DNA of 64,000 nt from Salaquimonas pukyongi (lineage in GTDB: Bacteria > Pseudomonadota > Alphaproteobacteria > Rhizobiales > Rhizobiaceae): the NCBI RefSeq assembly GCF_001953055.1, contig NZ_CP019044.1, forward strand, positions 62,001 through 126,000. Direction: 5' to 3'. A model generated the notes under the pieces. It was given only the letters and a program-made list of their open reading frames with translations, made no database searches and was not told the DNA's origin. How positions within the stretch are numbered: the stretch's first letter is position 1; every line of letters begins with the position of its first letter. A program made the translations under genes and the position numbers. Positions 1 through 9,101 of the stretch are shown piece by piece.

Positions 1-115
1 CAACGCCGAGCGGCCGGCACCGCGAGCAGTTGCAGGTAATCACCTCGTCCAGATCGACATCGACGTCATAAGCCACAGCGCCGCACTGGCATCCACCCTT
101 GTAATGCTTCTCCAT
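1..115 (-). CDS. GFA / CENP-V family protein, N-terminal part only (cut by window edge)
   Basis: Only the first 38 codons are inside the window. The start ATG is at 113-115 on the minus strand, 4 nt after the stop of the preceding VOC gene. The visible protein begins with a GGCQCGAVAY stretch and then a CNCSRC motif. Paired cysteine motifs of this kind bind zinc in the glutathione-dependent formaldehyde-activating (GFA/CENP-V) fold. The family name is often misleading, since most members have no demonstrated formaldehyde activity. The gene is the last visible member of a minus-strand operon led by the TetR gene at 2036-2677. The C-terminal half cannot be judged. Confidence 0.8.
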   Translation of the reverse strand, partial: MEKHYKGGCQCGAVAYDVDVDLDEVITCNCSRCRPLGV

Positions 116-119
116 GGTT

Positions 120-602
120 TTAACTCCCTTTCGCTGCGGCTTCGATCGCTGCAATGTCAAGTTTGCCCATTGTCATCATCGCCTCGAAGGCGCGTCCGGC
201 TTTCTCCTTGTCGGGCCCCGTCGTCAGGTCGAGCAGCAGTTTTGGCGTGATCTGCCAGGAAAAACCCCAACGGTCCTTGCACCAGCCGCAGGCGCTCTCC
301 TGCCCGCCATTGCCGACGATGGCGTTCCAGTAGCGGTCTGTCTCTTCCTGGGTCTCGGTAACCACCATAAAGGACACCGCTTCGTTCGGCGTGAAGTTGG
401 GGCCGCCATTCAGGCCAATGAACGGCCGGCCGAGCACGGTAAACTCCACGGTCAGTTCATCGCCTTCCTTTCCGCCGGGGTAGTCGGAGACGGCGGTGTT
501 CACGCGATCAACATGGCTGCCGGGAAAGGTTGCAGCATAAAACTCCGCCGCCTTTTTTGCTTCGCCGTGATCGAACCACAGGCAGGCAACGAGATCGGTC
601 AT
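120..602 (-). CDS. VOC family protein (PhnB / 3-demethylubiquinone-9 3-methyltransferase-like domain)
   Basis: A 160-residue single-domain protein of the vicinal oxygen chelate fold. It opens with [20 protein letters not shown] and carries [11 protein letters not shown] in the middle and WGFSWQITP near the end, as in small PhnB-like proteins. The metal ligands of classical VOC enzymes are not obvious, so no reaction is assigned. I chose the start at 602 rather than an upstream in-frame ATG at 617 because a GAGGAAGA ribosome binding site lies just upstream of it. It sits 64 nt downstream of the alpha/beta hydrolase and 4 nt upstream of the GFA gene, so co-transcription is likely. A second VOC protein is encoded in the same operon. 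Confidence 0.85.
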   Translation of the reverse strand: MTDLVACLWFDHGEAKKAAEFYAATFPGSHVDRVNTAVSDYPGGKEGDELTVEFTVLGRPFIGLNGGPNFTPNEAVSFMVVTETQEETDRYWNAIVGNGGQESACGWCKDRWGFSWQITPKLLLDLTTGPDKEKAGRAFEAMMTMGKLDIAAIEAAAKGS

Positions 603-666
603 GATATTCTTCCTCAAGATGTTGATTGGTCCAAGTGCTTGCGCGAGTAGCCGGCCCGGTGCCGCG

Positions 667-1530
667 TTATTCGAAGAATCCCTTCGGCGTTTTGCCCTGA
701 AGGAAGGGTTCTATGAAGGCGTGCAGAAGCTCGGGCTGGTTGACGACCGCGGTGTGGGAGGTCGCCGGCATCACCGCGAGGCGGGACTCCGGCAGCGGCT
801 GTCCCATGTCGCCCATGACGCCGCCGCCGAGCAGGCGGAACATCGAGATCGTATGTTCGAGTGTCGCGACGTCCGCGTCGCCCGTGATGATCAGCACCGG
901 GATTTCCAATGCCTTCACCGCCTCGCCCCATGCCATTGGCTCGTGTTCGAGGGCGATCAGCTTTTCGACGAGCGCCGGAAATCCGTCCGGGTCGGCGGCC
1001 AGCTCGCGGTACTCGGCGGCAAACGGCATCTTCAGGAACATCTCGACATTCATCTGCGGGACGAAGTCCCTGAACGCCGGTTGCCATCCCTCGAAATCGT
1101 AGGCGACCGAGGCCGCGACGAGTTGATCGACCTTTTCGGGATAGTCGATGGCCAGTCGGAGCCCGGCGGCGGCGCCCATCGAATAGCCGAACACGTCAGC
1201 CTTCTCGATCCCGGCCGCATCCATGAAAGCGGCCACGTCGCCCGCAAGATTTGGATAGGTGATCGGCCGGTCGAGGTCAGTTGTGCGGCCATGGCCCTGG
1301 AACTCCAGCGCATAGACCCGGTGCGTTTCGGCCAACATCGGGATGATCTCGCCCATCGAGGGGATGTTCATGTAGGCGCCGTGCAGGACGATCAGCGGAT
1401 CGCCTTCGCCGGAAACCTCGTAATACAACGTCATACCATTGACCTCGACGCGATTGCCCACCCGTCTATCGTCGGCCAATGCCGGGCCAGCTACCGCCAG
1501 CAATGCGGTCACAATGAAAGCTCGATACAT
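667..1530 (-). CDS. Secreted or periplasmic alpha/beta hydrolase
   Basis: A 287-residue protein with an N-terminal signal peptide (hydrophobic residues 5-18, likely cleavage after ALA near residue 19), so it probably acts in the periplasm. The alpha/beta hydrolase landmarks are in order: oxyanion-hole VLHG near 48-51, nucleophile elbow GYSMG with Ser117, an acidic residue in ITGDAD at 218 or 220, and His259 in SHTAV. This is a complete Ser-Asp-His set. Substrate is unknown; an esterase or lactonase is plausible. A good AAGGAGA site precedes the ATG. It is the third gene of the tetR operon, 32 nt after the upstream VOC gene. I cannot separate esterases from other subfamilies by eye. Confidence 0.85.
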   Translation of the reverse strand: MYRAFIVTALLAVAGPALADDRRVGNRVEVNGMTLYYEVSGEGDPLIVLHGAYMNIPSMGEIIPMLAETHRVYALEFQGHGRTTDLDRPITYPNLAGDVAAFMDAAGIEKADVFGYSMGAAAGLRLAIDYPEKVDQLVAASVAYDFEGWQPAFRDFVPQMNVEMFLKMPFAAEYRELAADPDGFPALVEKLIALEHEPMAWGEAVKALEIPVLIITGDADVATLEHTISMFRLLGGGVMGDMGQPLPESRLAVMPATSHTAVVNQPELLHAFIEPFLQGKTPKGFFE

Positions 1531-1562
1531 GATTGTGTCTCCTTACTTGAGGCGAGTTCCGT

Positions 1563-1985
1563 TCAGGCAGAGCCCTTGTTGCCTTCGAAATTGAGCATCC
1601 ACGGCGTGCCGTATCTGTCGGTGAACATGGCGAAGCGCTCGGCCCAGAAGGTCTCGTCCGGCGCCATCTCGATGCTCTCCGCATCCTTTGCCAGCGCGTC
1701 ATGGATGCGGTCGAATTCCTCGCGCGATGTCGGCGCGATGGAGATGCGGAAGCCCTGAGGCTTGTCATACATCTCCTCGGTATTGTCGGAAGCCATGACG
1801 GTGGCGCTGCCGAGCTTCATTGCCATGTTCATGACCATGTCGTCCCCACCGGACATGCGGCTTTCCGGATCAGGGGCGTCGGCATTGCGGAAAACGTCCA
1901 GTATTTCGCCGCCGAGGGTTTTCGCATAGTGGGTCATCGCCTCAAGGCAATTGCCCTTGAAGAAAAGATAGATCGTCGGTTCCAT
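1563..1985 (-). CDS. VOC family protein (PhnB-like)
   Basis: A 140-residue PhnB-like VOC protein. It begins MEPTIYLFFKGNCLEAM, contains LGGEILDVFR, and ends with FAMFTDRYGTPWMLNFE, the typical closing strand of this family. The start at 1985 is preceded by AAAGGGAGAAA, a strong ribosome binding site. An upstream in-frame ATG at 2039 would add 18 unlike residues and overlap the TetR gene, so it is rejected. It lies 50 nt after tetR and 32 nt before the hydrolase. Two VOC proteins in one short operon suggest a small-molecule detoxification or stress role, but nothing in the sequence gives the substrate. Confidence 0.85.
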   Translation of the reverse strand: MEPTIYLFFKGNCLEAMTHYAKTLGGEILDVFRNADAPDPESRMSGGDDMVMNMAMKLGSATVMASDNTEEMYDKPQGFRISIAPTSREEFDRIHDALAKDAESIEMAPDETFWAERFAMFTDRYGTPWMLNFEGNKGSA

Positions 1986-2035
1986 TTTGGTTTCTCCCTT
2001 TGTGGTGAAGTGTTGTGATGAGAAAGGCTTGAGGT

Positions 2036-2677
2036 TCATTGCGGCTTCCCCTTCCTTCCGTTCTGCATGAACAGCATTTCGATGTAGCGCTTCAGGTGGT
2101 CGACACTGTCGCGGGCGATCGCGTGATCGCCAGTGGCCTTGGCCAGAATGAAGGCACCCTGCAGCACCGCCTGGGTGTGGGCGGCGAGGCTGGCCGGTGT
2201 CCAGTCCGCGGTGACCCCGCGCGCCTTCATGGCCTCTTCGATATCCGGTTCCAGCGTCGCAGCGTGGCCGAAGATGCTTGCCGCACAGGCATCGCGTATC
2301 GCCGGGTGTGAGCCGTAAACCTCCTGGGTCATGGTGCCGACGAGGCAGGTAAATTCGGCCAAGTCGCCGTCGATAATGTTCTTGCGGAATTCCACATAGC
2401 CAAGCAGGCGCTCGAGCGGATCGCTATGGTTGTGATAGGGCGCGCTGGCAAAAAAAGCGGAGGTTGTCTCGGTCCAATAGACGGCAGCAGCGACGCCCAG
2501 CGCCTCCTTGTTCTCGAAATGGTGGAAGAATGCACCCTTGGTGACGCCCGCCGCTTTGCAAAGGTCATCGACTGTTGTGGCGGTAAAGCCCTGGGTTCGG
2601 ATGACATCGCGCGCGGCTTCGAGAAGCCGGTTGCGGGCATCGCCGCGTTCAGGATTTTGTTTGGTTGGCCTTGGCAT
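2036..2677 (-). CDS. TetR/AcrR family transcriptional regulator, probable operon repressor
   Basis: A 213-residue protein with a clear N-terminal TetR helix-turn-helix: RLLEAARDVIRTQGF, then TTVDDLCKAAGVTKGAFFHHFENKEAL (residues about 17-60). The C-terminal ligand domain resembles the TetR_C_13 type. It is the first gene of a minus-strand run (tetR, VOC, hydrolase, VOC, GFA). A perfect 22-bp palindrome begins 7 nt upstream of its start codon, which is strong positional evidence for autorepression and control of the operon. No clear Shine-Dalgarno site is seen before the ATG, so a leaderless or very short-leader transcript is possible. The inducer is unknown. Confidence 0.9.
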   Translation of the reverse strand: MPRPTKQNPERGDARNRLLEAARDVIRTQGFTATTVDDLCKAAGVTKGAFFHHFENKEALGVAAAVYWTETTSAFFASAPYHNHSDPLERLLGYVEFRKNIIDGDLAEFTCLVGTMTQEVYGSHPAIRDACAASIFGHAATLEPDIEEAMKARGVTADWTPASLAAHTQAVLQGAFILAKATGDHAIARDSVDHLKRYIEMLFMQNGRKGKPQ

Positions 2678-2684
2678 GAAGATT

Positions 2685-2706
2685 AAATACCAACCGGTTG
2701 GTATTT
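2685..2706. promoter_or_regulatory. Perfect 22-bp palindrome, likely TetR operator
   Basis: The half-site AAATACCAACC is followed directly by its exact reverse complement. The centre ACCAACCGGTTGGT resembles operators described for several small TetR proteins. It ends 7 nt upstream of the TetR start codon at 2677, where a bound dimer would block initiation of the whole operon. Assignment to this TetR is inference from position. Confidence 0.8.
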
Positions 2707-2916
2707 ATGTCAAGATGTTTTTCCTGCCCTTGGGCAACTCGTCTGGACGCTGTGATCATGGTGATGTTGTCAGGGCATCCTGCTGCATTGCACCCTGCGA
2801 TTGCCGGGTGCGGCTGAGTGAGTGGCGGCAGTGCGCCACTGGGCCTGTAATTGCGGTGGAGAATCTTCCGAGATGGCGCGCGGAAACACAGCGCTCGGAA
2901 GCAGTAGCGTTAAACC

Positions 2917-3207
2917 CTATATCGTCCCGCGCAACTCCAGCAGCATGGCATCCATGGTGCGTGCCTGTTCGAGCAGGCCCATCAGTTCGCCCGTGCCGGT
3001 GATGGCGGCGGCCATGGCCGGTTGGTTGAAAACGCATTGACCAACAAAGACGAGAACAAAATAGCTCGACCAGGCAATCGCCTGTGCGAAGGGCCTGTTG
3101 GCGTCACCCACCTTCGCATTGTCATCAAGAACATACATGGCAAGGCCGCGTGCCTGTTGCACCAGGCTCGGCGCTTCAACGGGTGTGCTCACAGCGCAAC
3201 AGCTCAT
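2917..3207 (-). CDS. Small uncharacterised protein (96 aa)
   Basis: I do not recognise the family. The reading frame starts at 3207 after an AAGGAA ribosome binding site and encodes 96 residues. The N-terminus contains a CC pair, the centre has a hydrophobic run (AIAWSSYFVLVFVGQCVF, residues about 47-64) that could be one membrane helix or a buried helix, and the C-terminus is helical (GELMGLLEQARTMDAMLLEL). It is flanked by 239 nt without a gene on the tetR side and 227 nt on the aphA side, so it is probably transcribed alone. An upstream in-frame extension to 3282 lacks a ribosome site. The call rests on the ribosome site and protein-like composition only. Confidence 0.5.
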   Translation of the reverse strand: MSCCAVSTPVEAPSLVQQARGLAMYVLDDNAKVGDANRPFAQAIAWSSYFVLVFVGQCVFNQPAMAAAITGTGELMGLLEQARTMDAMLLELRGTI

Positions 3208-3434
3208 TACAAATTCCTTTCGCCCACAGTACGGCCACTTTCTGCAAAGGGTTGCAGCAAGGCGCCGCCCGTCAAGGATCATGCCAATTCAACATACAGG
3301 AAGCGGGTAAAAGCGGTGTTGGGCAAATGGTTAAAATTCGAAGTTTCCAAAGGATAGTGGCAAAACAGGCCTTCAACCGCCGTGACGTAGACAAGGCGCC
3401 CGGCTATGGTGCGCTCCAACGGGGAGGATAATTC

Positions 3435-4475
3435 ATGCGGGTGATTTACAGCGAGAAGCATGCGCTTCGTGATGCAAAGACGGAACTTCACGGCGGGCAG
3501 CTCGTGCCGCCCTTCGAAGCCCCGTTCCGAGCCGAATGGATACTTGATGCGGTAAGGAAACAGGGGCATGGTGAAGTCATATCACCAGACCCATTCGACC
3601 TTTCGGCGGCCAGAAAGCTGCATGATGCGGATTATCTGGACTTCATGGCAACGATCTGGGAGCGCTGGGTTGCCGAGGGCTATAAGGGCGAGGCAATACC
3701 TGCATGCTTTCCGGCGCGCCGCATGCAGGCAAACCGCCCGCCGCGCGATATTGACGGTGCCCTTGGCTATTATTCTTTTGCAGCTGAAACGGCGATCAGC
3801 GCGGGTACATGGGAAGCTGCCATTGCCTCGATGCAGGTAGCCATGACCGGCGCAAAACATGTTCTTGAAACCGGCAAGCCGGCCTTTGCGCTCTGCCGCC
3901 CGCCAGGCCACCATGCCTCGATTGACCAGTATGGCGGCTACTGTTTCATTAACAATGCCGGTGCCGCAGCCCAGTATTGGCGCGACAACGGCATGAGGAA
4001 AACCGCGATCCTGGATGTCGACTTCCATCACGGCAACGGAACGCAGGACATTTTCTACAAGCGCGGTGACGTTTTCTTTGCATCCATCCATGGCGACCCG
4101 CTTGATGCCTTTCCGCATTTTCTCGGGTTTGCAGACGAAACAGGCGAAGGCGAAGGAGAGGGCAGCACGGTCAACTATCCGCTGCCGCCGGGAACGCTGT
4201 ATGGCAAATGGAAAGAGGCGTTGAAGGATGCGCTGCAGCGCATCGTGGATTTTGGTGCAGAAGGGCTGATCATCTCGCTTGGCGTCGACACGTTCGAGAA
4301 AGACCCGATTTCCTTTTTCCGCCTCTCAAGTGATGATTTTCTGCGCTATGGCGAAGAAATCGCCAAGGCGGGTCTGCCGACCCTGTTCTGCATGGAAGGC
4401 GGCTATGGCGTAAAGGAAATCGGGCTCAACACCGCCAATGTCCTGACCGGATTCGAAGCTGGCATGAAGAAGTGA
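3435..4475 (+). CDS. aphA: Acetylpolyamine amidohydrolase (class II histone-deacetylase-like fold)
   Basis: A 346-residue zinc hydrolase that removes acetyl groups from acetylated polyamines such as acetylputrescine or acetylcadaverine. The N-terminus (MRVIYSEKHALRDAKTEL, then LVPPFEAPFRAEWIL) is very close to the Mycoplana ramosa enzyme as I remember it. The active-site residues are all present, shifted by one relative to that enzyme: His159-His160 in RPPGHH, zinc ligands Asp196 and His198 in DVDFHHG, Asp285 in SLGVDTFE, and Tyr324 in EGGYG. A GGGAGGA ribosome site precedes the start. It is a single gene, convergent with the following SDR gene. The product feeds free polyamine to catabolism or reuse. 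Confidence 0.93.
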   Translation: MRVIYSEKHALRDAKTELHGGQLVPPFEAPFRAEWILDAVRKQGHGEVISPDPFDLSAARKLHDADYLDFMATIWERWVAEGYKGEAIPACFPARRMQANRPPRDIDGALGYYSFAAETAISAGTWEAAIASMQVAMTGAKHVLETGKPAFALCRPPGHHASIDQYGGYCFINNAGAAAQYWRDNGMRKTAILDVDFHHGNGTQDIFYKRGDVFFASIHGDPLDAFPHFLGFADETGEGEGEGSTVNYPLPPGTLYGKWKEALKDALQRIVDFGAEGLIISLGVDTFEKDPISFFRLSSDDFLRYGEEIAKAGLPTLFCMEGGYGVKEIGLNTANVLTGFEAGMKK

Positions 4476-4520
4476 CCTCACTGCACTCGGCGGTGGGTCA
4501 ATGGGATTGACGATCAAACT

Positions 4521-5429
4521 TCAGCGTGGCTTCCAGCTTCCATCCTGCCACATGCGGCGCAGCGCAGTGCGATAATCCGGGAAGGCATAGGCCACGCCCA
4601 GTTCGGCCTTCGACTTTGCATTCGAGACGCGCTTGTTCTCGCCATAAAAACTGCGTGCCATTGGAGACAACTCGGCGGTGACAAAATCGGTCACCGGCGG
4701 GGGGGCGATGCCTGCAAGCTGGTGGGCGAAGGTAACGACATCCTGCGGGGCTGCTGGTTCGTCATCGGTGATGTTGAAAATGCCATCTGCGTTCTTTTGT
4801 GCTGCAAGCAGAACCGCGCTGGCAATGTCGTCACGGTGGACGCGATTGAAGACCTGGCCGGGTTTGACCAGACGGCGTGCCGTGCCTTTTTCGATGTTGA
4901 TAAAGGCATTTCGCCCGGGGCCGTAAATGCCGGAGAGTCGGAATACAGCCAAAGGCACACCGCGTGTTTCGGCAAAGTCACTCCAGCCGGTTTCCGCAAC
5001 AAGGCGCTGATGAGAGCGTTTTGAAACCGGACGCGGCTGGGTCTCTTCATCAACCCATGCACCATCATGATTGCCATAGACGCCGACGGTGGAAAGATAT
5101 CCGATCCATTTGAGGGCTGGCAATTCGATTGCTGCACTGTCAAATGCGTTAAGAACCGGATCCCCCTCTTCCCCCGGCGCCACGGAAATCACGAGATGGG
5201 TGGTATCGGCGAGTGCTGCGATGAGCCGGGGCGAAAGGGCTTTGCCATCAAAGACAAGCGGCTTGGCGCCGGCGTGAGAAATCCGTGCCGCATTTGCCCG
5301 ACTACGGGTCGTGCCGAAAACTGCGTTGAATTTACCGTTGGCCTGCGCGGCAATCGCTTCGCCGGAAAACCCACAGCCGAAGATGAGCAACGGACCTTCA
5401 TCCGACAGTTTTCCCTCAGCTTTCGGCAT
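4521..5429 (-). CDS. SDR / NAD-dependent epimerase-like protein
   Basis: A 302-residue protein of the extended SDR type. A nucleotide-binding start LLIFGCGFSGEAIA gives the glycine-rich loop near residue 14. The central region has YLSTVGVYG, then RPVSKRSHQRLVAE, and FRLSGIYGPGRNA, as in YeeZ-like atypical epimerases. The canonical catalytic Tyr-x3-Lys is not clear, since a Ser-Lys-Arg stretch occupies its place, so an enzymatic role is uncertain. The start at 5429 has a GGGAGG site; a longer frame reaching 5483 would overlap queG. It follows queG by 26 nt and is probably the last gene of a GST-queG-SDR operon. Confidence 0.85.
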   Translation of the reverse strand: MPKAEGKLSDEGPLLIFGCGFSGEAIAAQANGKFNAVFGTTRSRANAARISHAGAKPLVFDGKALSPRLIAALADTTHLVISVAPGEEGDPVLNAFDSAAIELPALKWIGYLSTVGVYGNHDGAWVDEETQPRPVSKRSHQRLVAETGWSDFAETRGVPLAVFRLSGIYGPGRNAFINIEKGTARRLVKPGQVFNRVHRDDIASAVLLAAQKNADGIFNITDDEPAAPQDVVTFAHQLAGIAPPPVTDFVTAELSPMARSFYGENKRVSNAKSKAELGVAYAFPDYRTALRRMWQDGSWKPR

Positions 5430-5455
5430 TGCCTCCCGTCCTCTTTGTTTCTGGG

Positions 5456-6586
5456 TCACGGCGTTTCGTTGGCTTTCTGCCACTCTTCACGCACTTGTTC
5501 ATCGTTTTCGATTTGCAGTTGGTCTTTTGCAAGCCTTGCATAGGTGCGTCCGTCGAGCAGACGCGAAAGGGCCCATGCAGCCGCCCCGCGCACCGTGGGC
5601 GAGCCATCACCAAGCCGCTCAATGGCGCTGGCCGCAAGGTCTTTTTTGCCTGAATTGCCAATGGCGATCATCACATTGCGAACGAAACGGTCCCGGCCGA
5701 TTCGCTTTACCGGCGAACCGGAAAACAGCGCCCGAAACGCTGCATCGTCGAGTTCCGACAGTTTTGCCAGGCTTGGTTCCACCAGTTCGGAACGGGGGCG
5801 AAGTTTCTGTTCCGCCGCCGCCGCCGCGAACTTGTTCCATGGACAAACTGCAAGGCAGTCATCGCAGCCATAGATACGGTTCCCCATCAGGGGCCGTAAT
5901 TCCCGGTCGATTGGTCCGGCATGTTCGATGGTAAGATAGGAGATACAACGGCGTGCGTCGAGCTGATAGGGCGCGGGAAAGGCATCGGTCGGACAAACGT
6001 CAAGGCAGGCCCTGCAGCTTCCGCAGTGATCGGCGTGCGTTTCGTCGGGTTCGAAAACCGCATCGGTCAGGATGATGCCGAGAAAGAACCATGATCCCAG
6101 CTCCCGCGAAACGAGGTTGGTATGCTTGCCCTGCCAGCCTAGGCCCGACTTTTGGCCAAGCGGTTTTTCCATCAGCGGTGCGGTATCGACAAAGACCTTC
6201 ACGTCGCAACCATTGGCCGCGATCTTTTGCGCGATCTGTTTCAAACGCCCCTTGATGACATCGTGGTAATCGCGGTTCTGGGCGTAAACGGATATGGCGC
6301 CCCGGTCCGGCTTGCCAAGCACCGCAAGTGGATCGAAGTTGGGACCGTAGTTCATTGCCAGAACGATCGCCGTTTTTGCATCCGTCCACATCGTCTCGGG
6401 AGATAGCCGGCGATCGAGGGTTTGTTCCATCCAGTCCATGGTGCCGTGAAATCCGGCGGCAACGAAGCTGCGCAGGCCTTCACCGACACTATTCGGAAGG
6501 TCAGCGCTGCAAAACCGGCAACCGGAAAAGCCGAGCGATGCCGCCAGCTGGCGGACGGCAGTCTTGTCGGTTGGGCGGGTCAACAA
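5456..6586 (-). CDS. queG: Epoxyqueuosine reductase
   Basis: A 376-residue cobalamin-dependent iron-sulfur enzyme that performs the last step of queuosine synthesis, reducing epoxyqueuosine in the tRNA wobble position. The catalytic Asp134 lies in [10 protein letters not shown] at the same position as in Bacillus QueG. Two 4Fe-4S motifs follow: [12 protein letters not shown] (Cys188, 191, 194, 198) and CDDCLAVCP (Cys241, 244, 248), with the extra Cys214 in RRCISYLT. The C-terminal 80 residues form a HEAT-like segment ([18 protein letters not shown]). It starts 6 nt downstream of the GST gene and ends 26 nt before the SDR gene. The length is normal and nothing is missing. Confidence 0.96.
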   Translation of the reverse strand: MLTRPTDKTAVRQLAASLGFSGCRFCSADLPNSVGEGLRSFVAAGFHGTMDWMEQTLDRRLSPETMWTDAKTAIVLAMNYGPNFDPLAVLGKPDRGAISVYAQNRDYHDVIKGRLKQIAQKIAANGCDVKVFVDTAPLMEKPLGQKSGLGWQGKHTNLVSRELGSWFFLGIILTDAVFEPDETHADHCGSCRACLDVCPTDAFPAPYQLDARRCISYLTIEHAGPIDRELRPLMGNRIYGCDDCLAVCPWNKFAAAAAEQKLRPRSELVEPSLAKLSELDDAAFRALFSGSPVKRIGRDRFVRNVMIAIGNSGKKDLAASAIERLGDGSPTVRGAAAWALSRLLDGRTYARLAKDQLQIENDEQVREEWQKANETP

Positions 6587-6592
6587 ATGCCT

Positions 6593-7309
6593 CTAAAAAT
6601 CCAGATCGACATAATGAGAGGCTGGCGGCAATCCCGCCAGTTTGTCAGCCAGGATCGGTCGGAAGGAGGGCCGCGATTTGACGCGGGCATACCAGTCGCG
6701 CACCGCCGGTTCGCTGTCCCAGGGAATTTCGCCAAGATAATCCGGCACCGAAAGGGCAGCCGCCGCCGCGAGATCGGAAAGGGAAAGCCGGTTCCCGCCA
6801 AGCCAGTTTCGGGACTGAACCAGCCAGTCGAGGTAGCGCAGATGGGATTTGAGGTTCGTGCGCCCGGCACGGATCATTGCCGAGTCGGGAGCCCCGCCCA
6901 TTCCATCGCCGCGCATCAGATGCTTCCAGATCCGTTCCTGTACAAGATAACGCCCGACCTCTGCCTCGAATTTGTGGATGAACCATTCGACCAGCCGCCG
7001 CATCTCCGCACGGGTGGCGGAGTTTTCCGGCATCAGGCGCTTTTCCCGCATCATCGCACCGACAGTCTCGTCAAGATACTCCCCGATTACCATGGCACCC
7101 GCGACGGCGGCAGGCGTTGTGTCCCGGTTCTTCGAAACGGCATCATCAACCAGCACCGGCACCGTGCCGGCCGGATTGAGCGTCAGGAATTCCTCGCGCC
7201 GCAGCCAGGTTTTTTCTTCGATGAACTCGGCAGGAACACCGTATTCGCCCAAAATAAGGCGAATATAGCGCGAGGCGCCGGACATGGGGTGGTGATAGAG
7301 CTGGATCAT
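6593..7309 (-). CDS. Glutathione S-transferase family protein
   Basis: A 238-residue GST-like protein. The N-terminal thioredoxin fold begins IQLYHHPMSGASRYIRLIL. GTVPVLVDD and the following DTTPAAVAGAMVIGEYLDE segment match the glutathione-binding cis-Pro and the conserved E/D-S region. The helical C-terminal domain includes RYLDWLVQSRNWLGGNRLSLSDLAAAAAL, containing the conserved N-capping Asp. I chose the start at 7309 because upstream residues do not resemble the family. No strong ribosome site is visible. It sits directly upstream of queG, a neighbourhood seen in other Rhizobiales. The substrate is unknown. The gene is divergent from uppP. Confidence 0.88.
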   Translation of the reverse strand: MIQLYHHPMSGASRYIRLILGEYGVPAEFIEEKTWLRREEFLTLNPAGTVPVLVDDAVSKNRDTTPAAVAGAMVIGEYLDETVGAMMREKRLMPENSATRAEMRRLVEWFIHKFEAEVGRYLVQERIWKHLMRGDGMGGAPDSAMIRAGRTNLKSHLRYLDWLVQSRNWLGGNRLSLSDLAAAAALSVPDYLGEIPWDSEPAVRDWYARVKSRPSFRPILADKLAGLPPASHYVDLDF

Positions 7310-7445
7310 GAAAGATGGTTCTGCCGACCGTTCAAAACCTTTACTGCAGCGGGTATAGAGACTGGGCCGATTCGCTGCAAGCTGGCGCTTGTGCTGTTGC
7401 TGCCTGCGGCAGGATCGAGGCGGTAGCCACCGGGACCTTCTTTCA

Positions 7446-8276
7446 ATGACCATCGAACAAATTATCGTCCTTGCCATCGTTCAGGGAATTACCGAATTCC
7501 TGCCGATTTCCTCATCCGGGCACCTCATTCTCATTCCCGCTTTCACGGGCTGGCCGGATCAGGGAGTGGTAACCGATGTCATGGTGCATGTGGGTTCGCT
7601 GTTTGCGGTCATCGCCTATTTCTGGCGCGATGTGCTGAAGCTGATCGGCGGGGGCATCGACCTGCTGAGGCTGCGCATCAACGATAATTCCCGCATGGCG
7701 GGCTATATCCTGCTGGCAACCATTCCGGCGGTCCTGTTCGGCATCTTTTTGAACGCAAGCGGCCTCGGAAACAGCCTGCGAAGCGTGGAGCTGGTTGCAT
7801 GGAACGCCGTCATTTTCGGCATTCTGCTTTATGCGGCCGATGTTTTCGGACCGCATCTAAAGAAGATGGAGGACATGAAGCTTGCACCGGCGCTGATCAT
7901 CGGTGTGGCGCAGGCCCTGGCACTGATCCCCGGTACCAGCCGCTCCGGAATTACCATGACGGCGGCACGGCTGATGGGCTTCGAGCGGCCGGAAGCAGCG
8001 CGGTTCTCCTTCCTGCTCGGCATTCCGGCAATCGCCGGCGCCGGCGCATTCGTGACACTTGATTTCCTCGAAAGCGGACAACAAATCCCGCCGGATGCTA
8101 TCTGGGCGGCAGCGCTGACCTTTCTTGCTGCCCTGGCTGCCATCGCACTGCTGATGGCGATGGTGAAACGCGTCAGCTTCCTCATCTTCATGATTTACCG
8201 GTTGCTGCTTGCCCTGTTGTTGTTCGCCATGCTCTACGACTGGGTGCCGGGGCTGCCGGGCCTTGCTGCGGTATAG
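7446..8276 (+). CDS. uppP: Undecaprenyl-diphosphatase (bacitracin resistance protein)
   Basis: A 276-residue polytopic inner-membrane enzyme. It dephosphorylates undecaprenyl pyrophosphate to recycle the lipid carrier for peptidoglycan and other envelope polymers. Both signature segments are present: GITEFLPISSSGHLIL near residues 17-32 with the catalytic glutamate, and PGTSRSGITMTAARL near 155-170 with the conserved Arg and Ser. Several hydrophobic helices follow, to the end. An earlier in-frame ATG at 7389 adds residues unlike the family, so I start at 7446, where the sequence begins MTIEQIIVLAIVQG as in homologues. It is convergent with the TauE-type gene, with 5 nt between their stops. 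Confidence 0.95.
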   Translation: MTIEQIIVLAIVQGITEFLPISSSGHLILIPAFTGWPDQGVVTDVMVHVGSLFAVIAYFWRDVLKLIGGGIDLLRLRINDNSRMAGYILLATIPAVLFGIFLNASGLGNSLRSVELVAWNAVIFGILLYAADVFGPHLKKMEDMKLAPALIIGVAQALALIPGTSRSGITMTAARLMGFERPEAARFSFLLGIPAIAGAGAFVTLDFLESGQQIPPDAIWAAALTFLAALAAIALLMAMVKRVSFLIFMIYRLLLALLLFAMLYDWVPGLPGLAAV

Positions 8277-8281
8277 CGTAT

Positions 8282-9046
8282 TCAGCCCAGCGCCGCCGCC
8301 GCACCACGCACGATCATGGCGATCGCCAACAAGCTCATCACAAGGCGAAAGCCGGTGCGGAATGCCGCTTCAGGCATGGCATTGAGCAGGCGCGAACCTG
8401 CTGTCGTGCCGGCAAAACCCGCGAGGATCATGGCAGCAAGCAAGGGTATCCAGTCGGCAAATGCAAACCCTGCAACCCCGAAGGCAGCCACCTTCAAACC
8501 GTGCTGGGCGACCATGGCGGCTGCGTGAGTGGCAATAACCTGACGCCGGTCTGCAAACAGCTTTTCAAACAGGATGACGACCAGGGGACCCGTCGCTCCA
8601 ACGAACATCGAGGCGAATGTGGTGGCAACCCCGCCCACCGCGAAGGTCGATCGGCCTGCCCTGCGCAGGGCAGGCAGTTTCAGCCAGACCGTCGCAAGAA
8701 TGAACATGCCCAGCACCACCTTGAGCACAGCATCGTCAAGCTCGATGACAAAACGGGCGCCGGCAAGGGCGCCGATGGCCGCGCCGGCAAGAAACATCCA
8801 AAGCACCGGCCAGCGAACATGCGCCCGCTGGACCAGTGCCCGGCCGGTGTTCGAGCCCAGCTGGACCACACCATGAACCGGGATGAGCACGCCAACTGGC
8901 AGCAGGAACCCCATCAGCGCCAGCAGCGACACGCCGCCGCCAATGCCGAAGGCAGCCGTGAAACCAGACGTGAGAAAACTCGCCGCACACAGGGCAATCG
9001 CAATGGCCGGGGAAATCTCTCCTGGCAGGTTCAGCAGGCTGTCCAT
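8282..9046 (-). CDS. TauE/SafE family permease (sulfite exporter-like)
   Basis: A 254-residue integral membrane protein with about eight hydrophobic segments. The two halves have the internal similarity of the TauE/SafE (DUF81) family: FGIGGGVSLLALMGFLLPVGV in the first half and the GGVATTFASMFVGATGPLVVI segment in the second. Family members move small anions or organosulfur compounds such as sulfite and sulfoacetate, but the substrate here cannot be read from sequence. It stands alone on the minus strand between uppP (convergent) and the NDUFA9-like gene, which ends 55 nt upstream on the same strand. Co-transcription with the NDUFA9-like gene is possible. Confidence 0.88.
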   Translation of the reverse strand: MDSLLNLPGEISPAIAIALCAASFLTSGFTAAFGIGGGVSLLALMGFLLPVGVLIPVHGVVQLGSNTGRALVQRAHVRWPVLWMFLAGAAIGALAGARFVIELDDAVLKVVLGMFILATVWLKLPALRRAGRSTFAVGGVATTFASMFVGATGPLVVILFEKLFADRRQVIATHAAAMVAQHGLKVAAFGVAGFAFADWIPLLAAMILAGFAGTTAGSRLLNAMPEAAFRTGFRLVMSLLAIAMIVRGAAAALG

Positions 9047-9101
9047 GACACAGCCAGACTGCTTGAACAGGCGTTATGCCGGGTAGATGGGAAGGCCGCG
9101 A

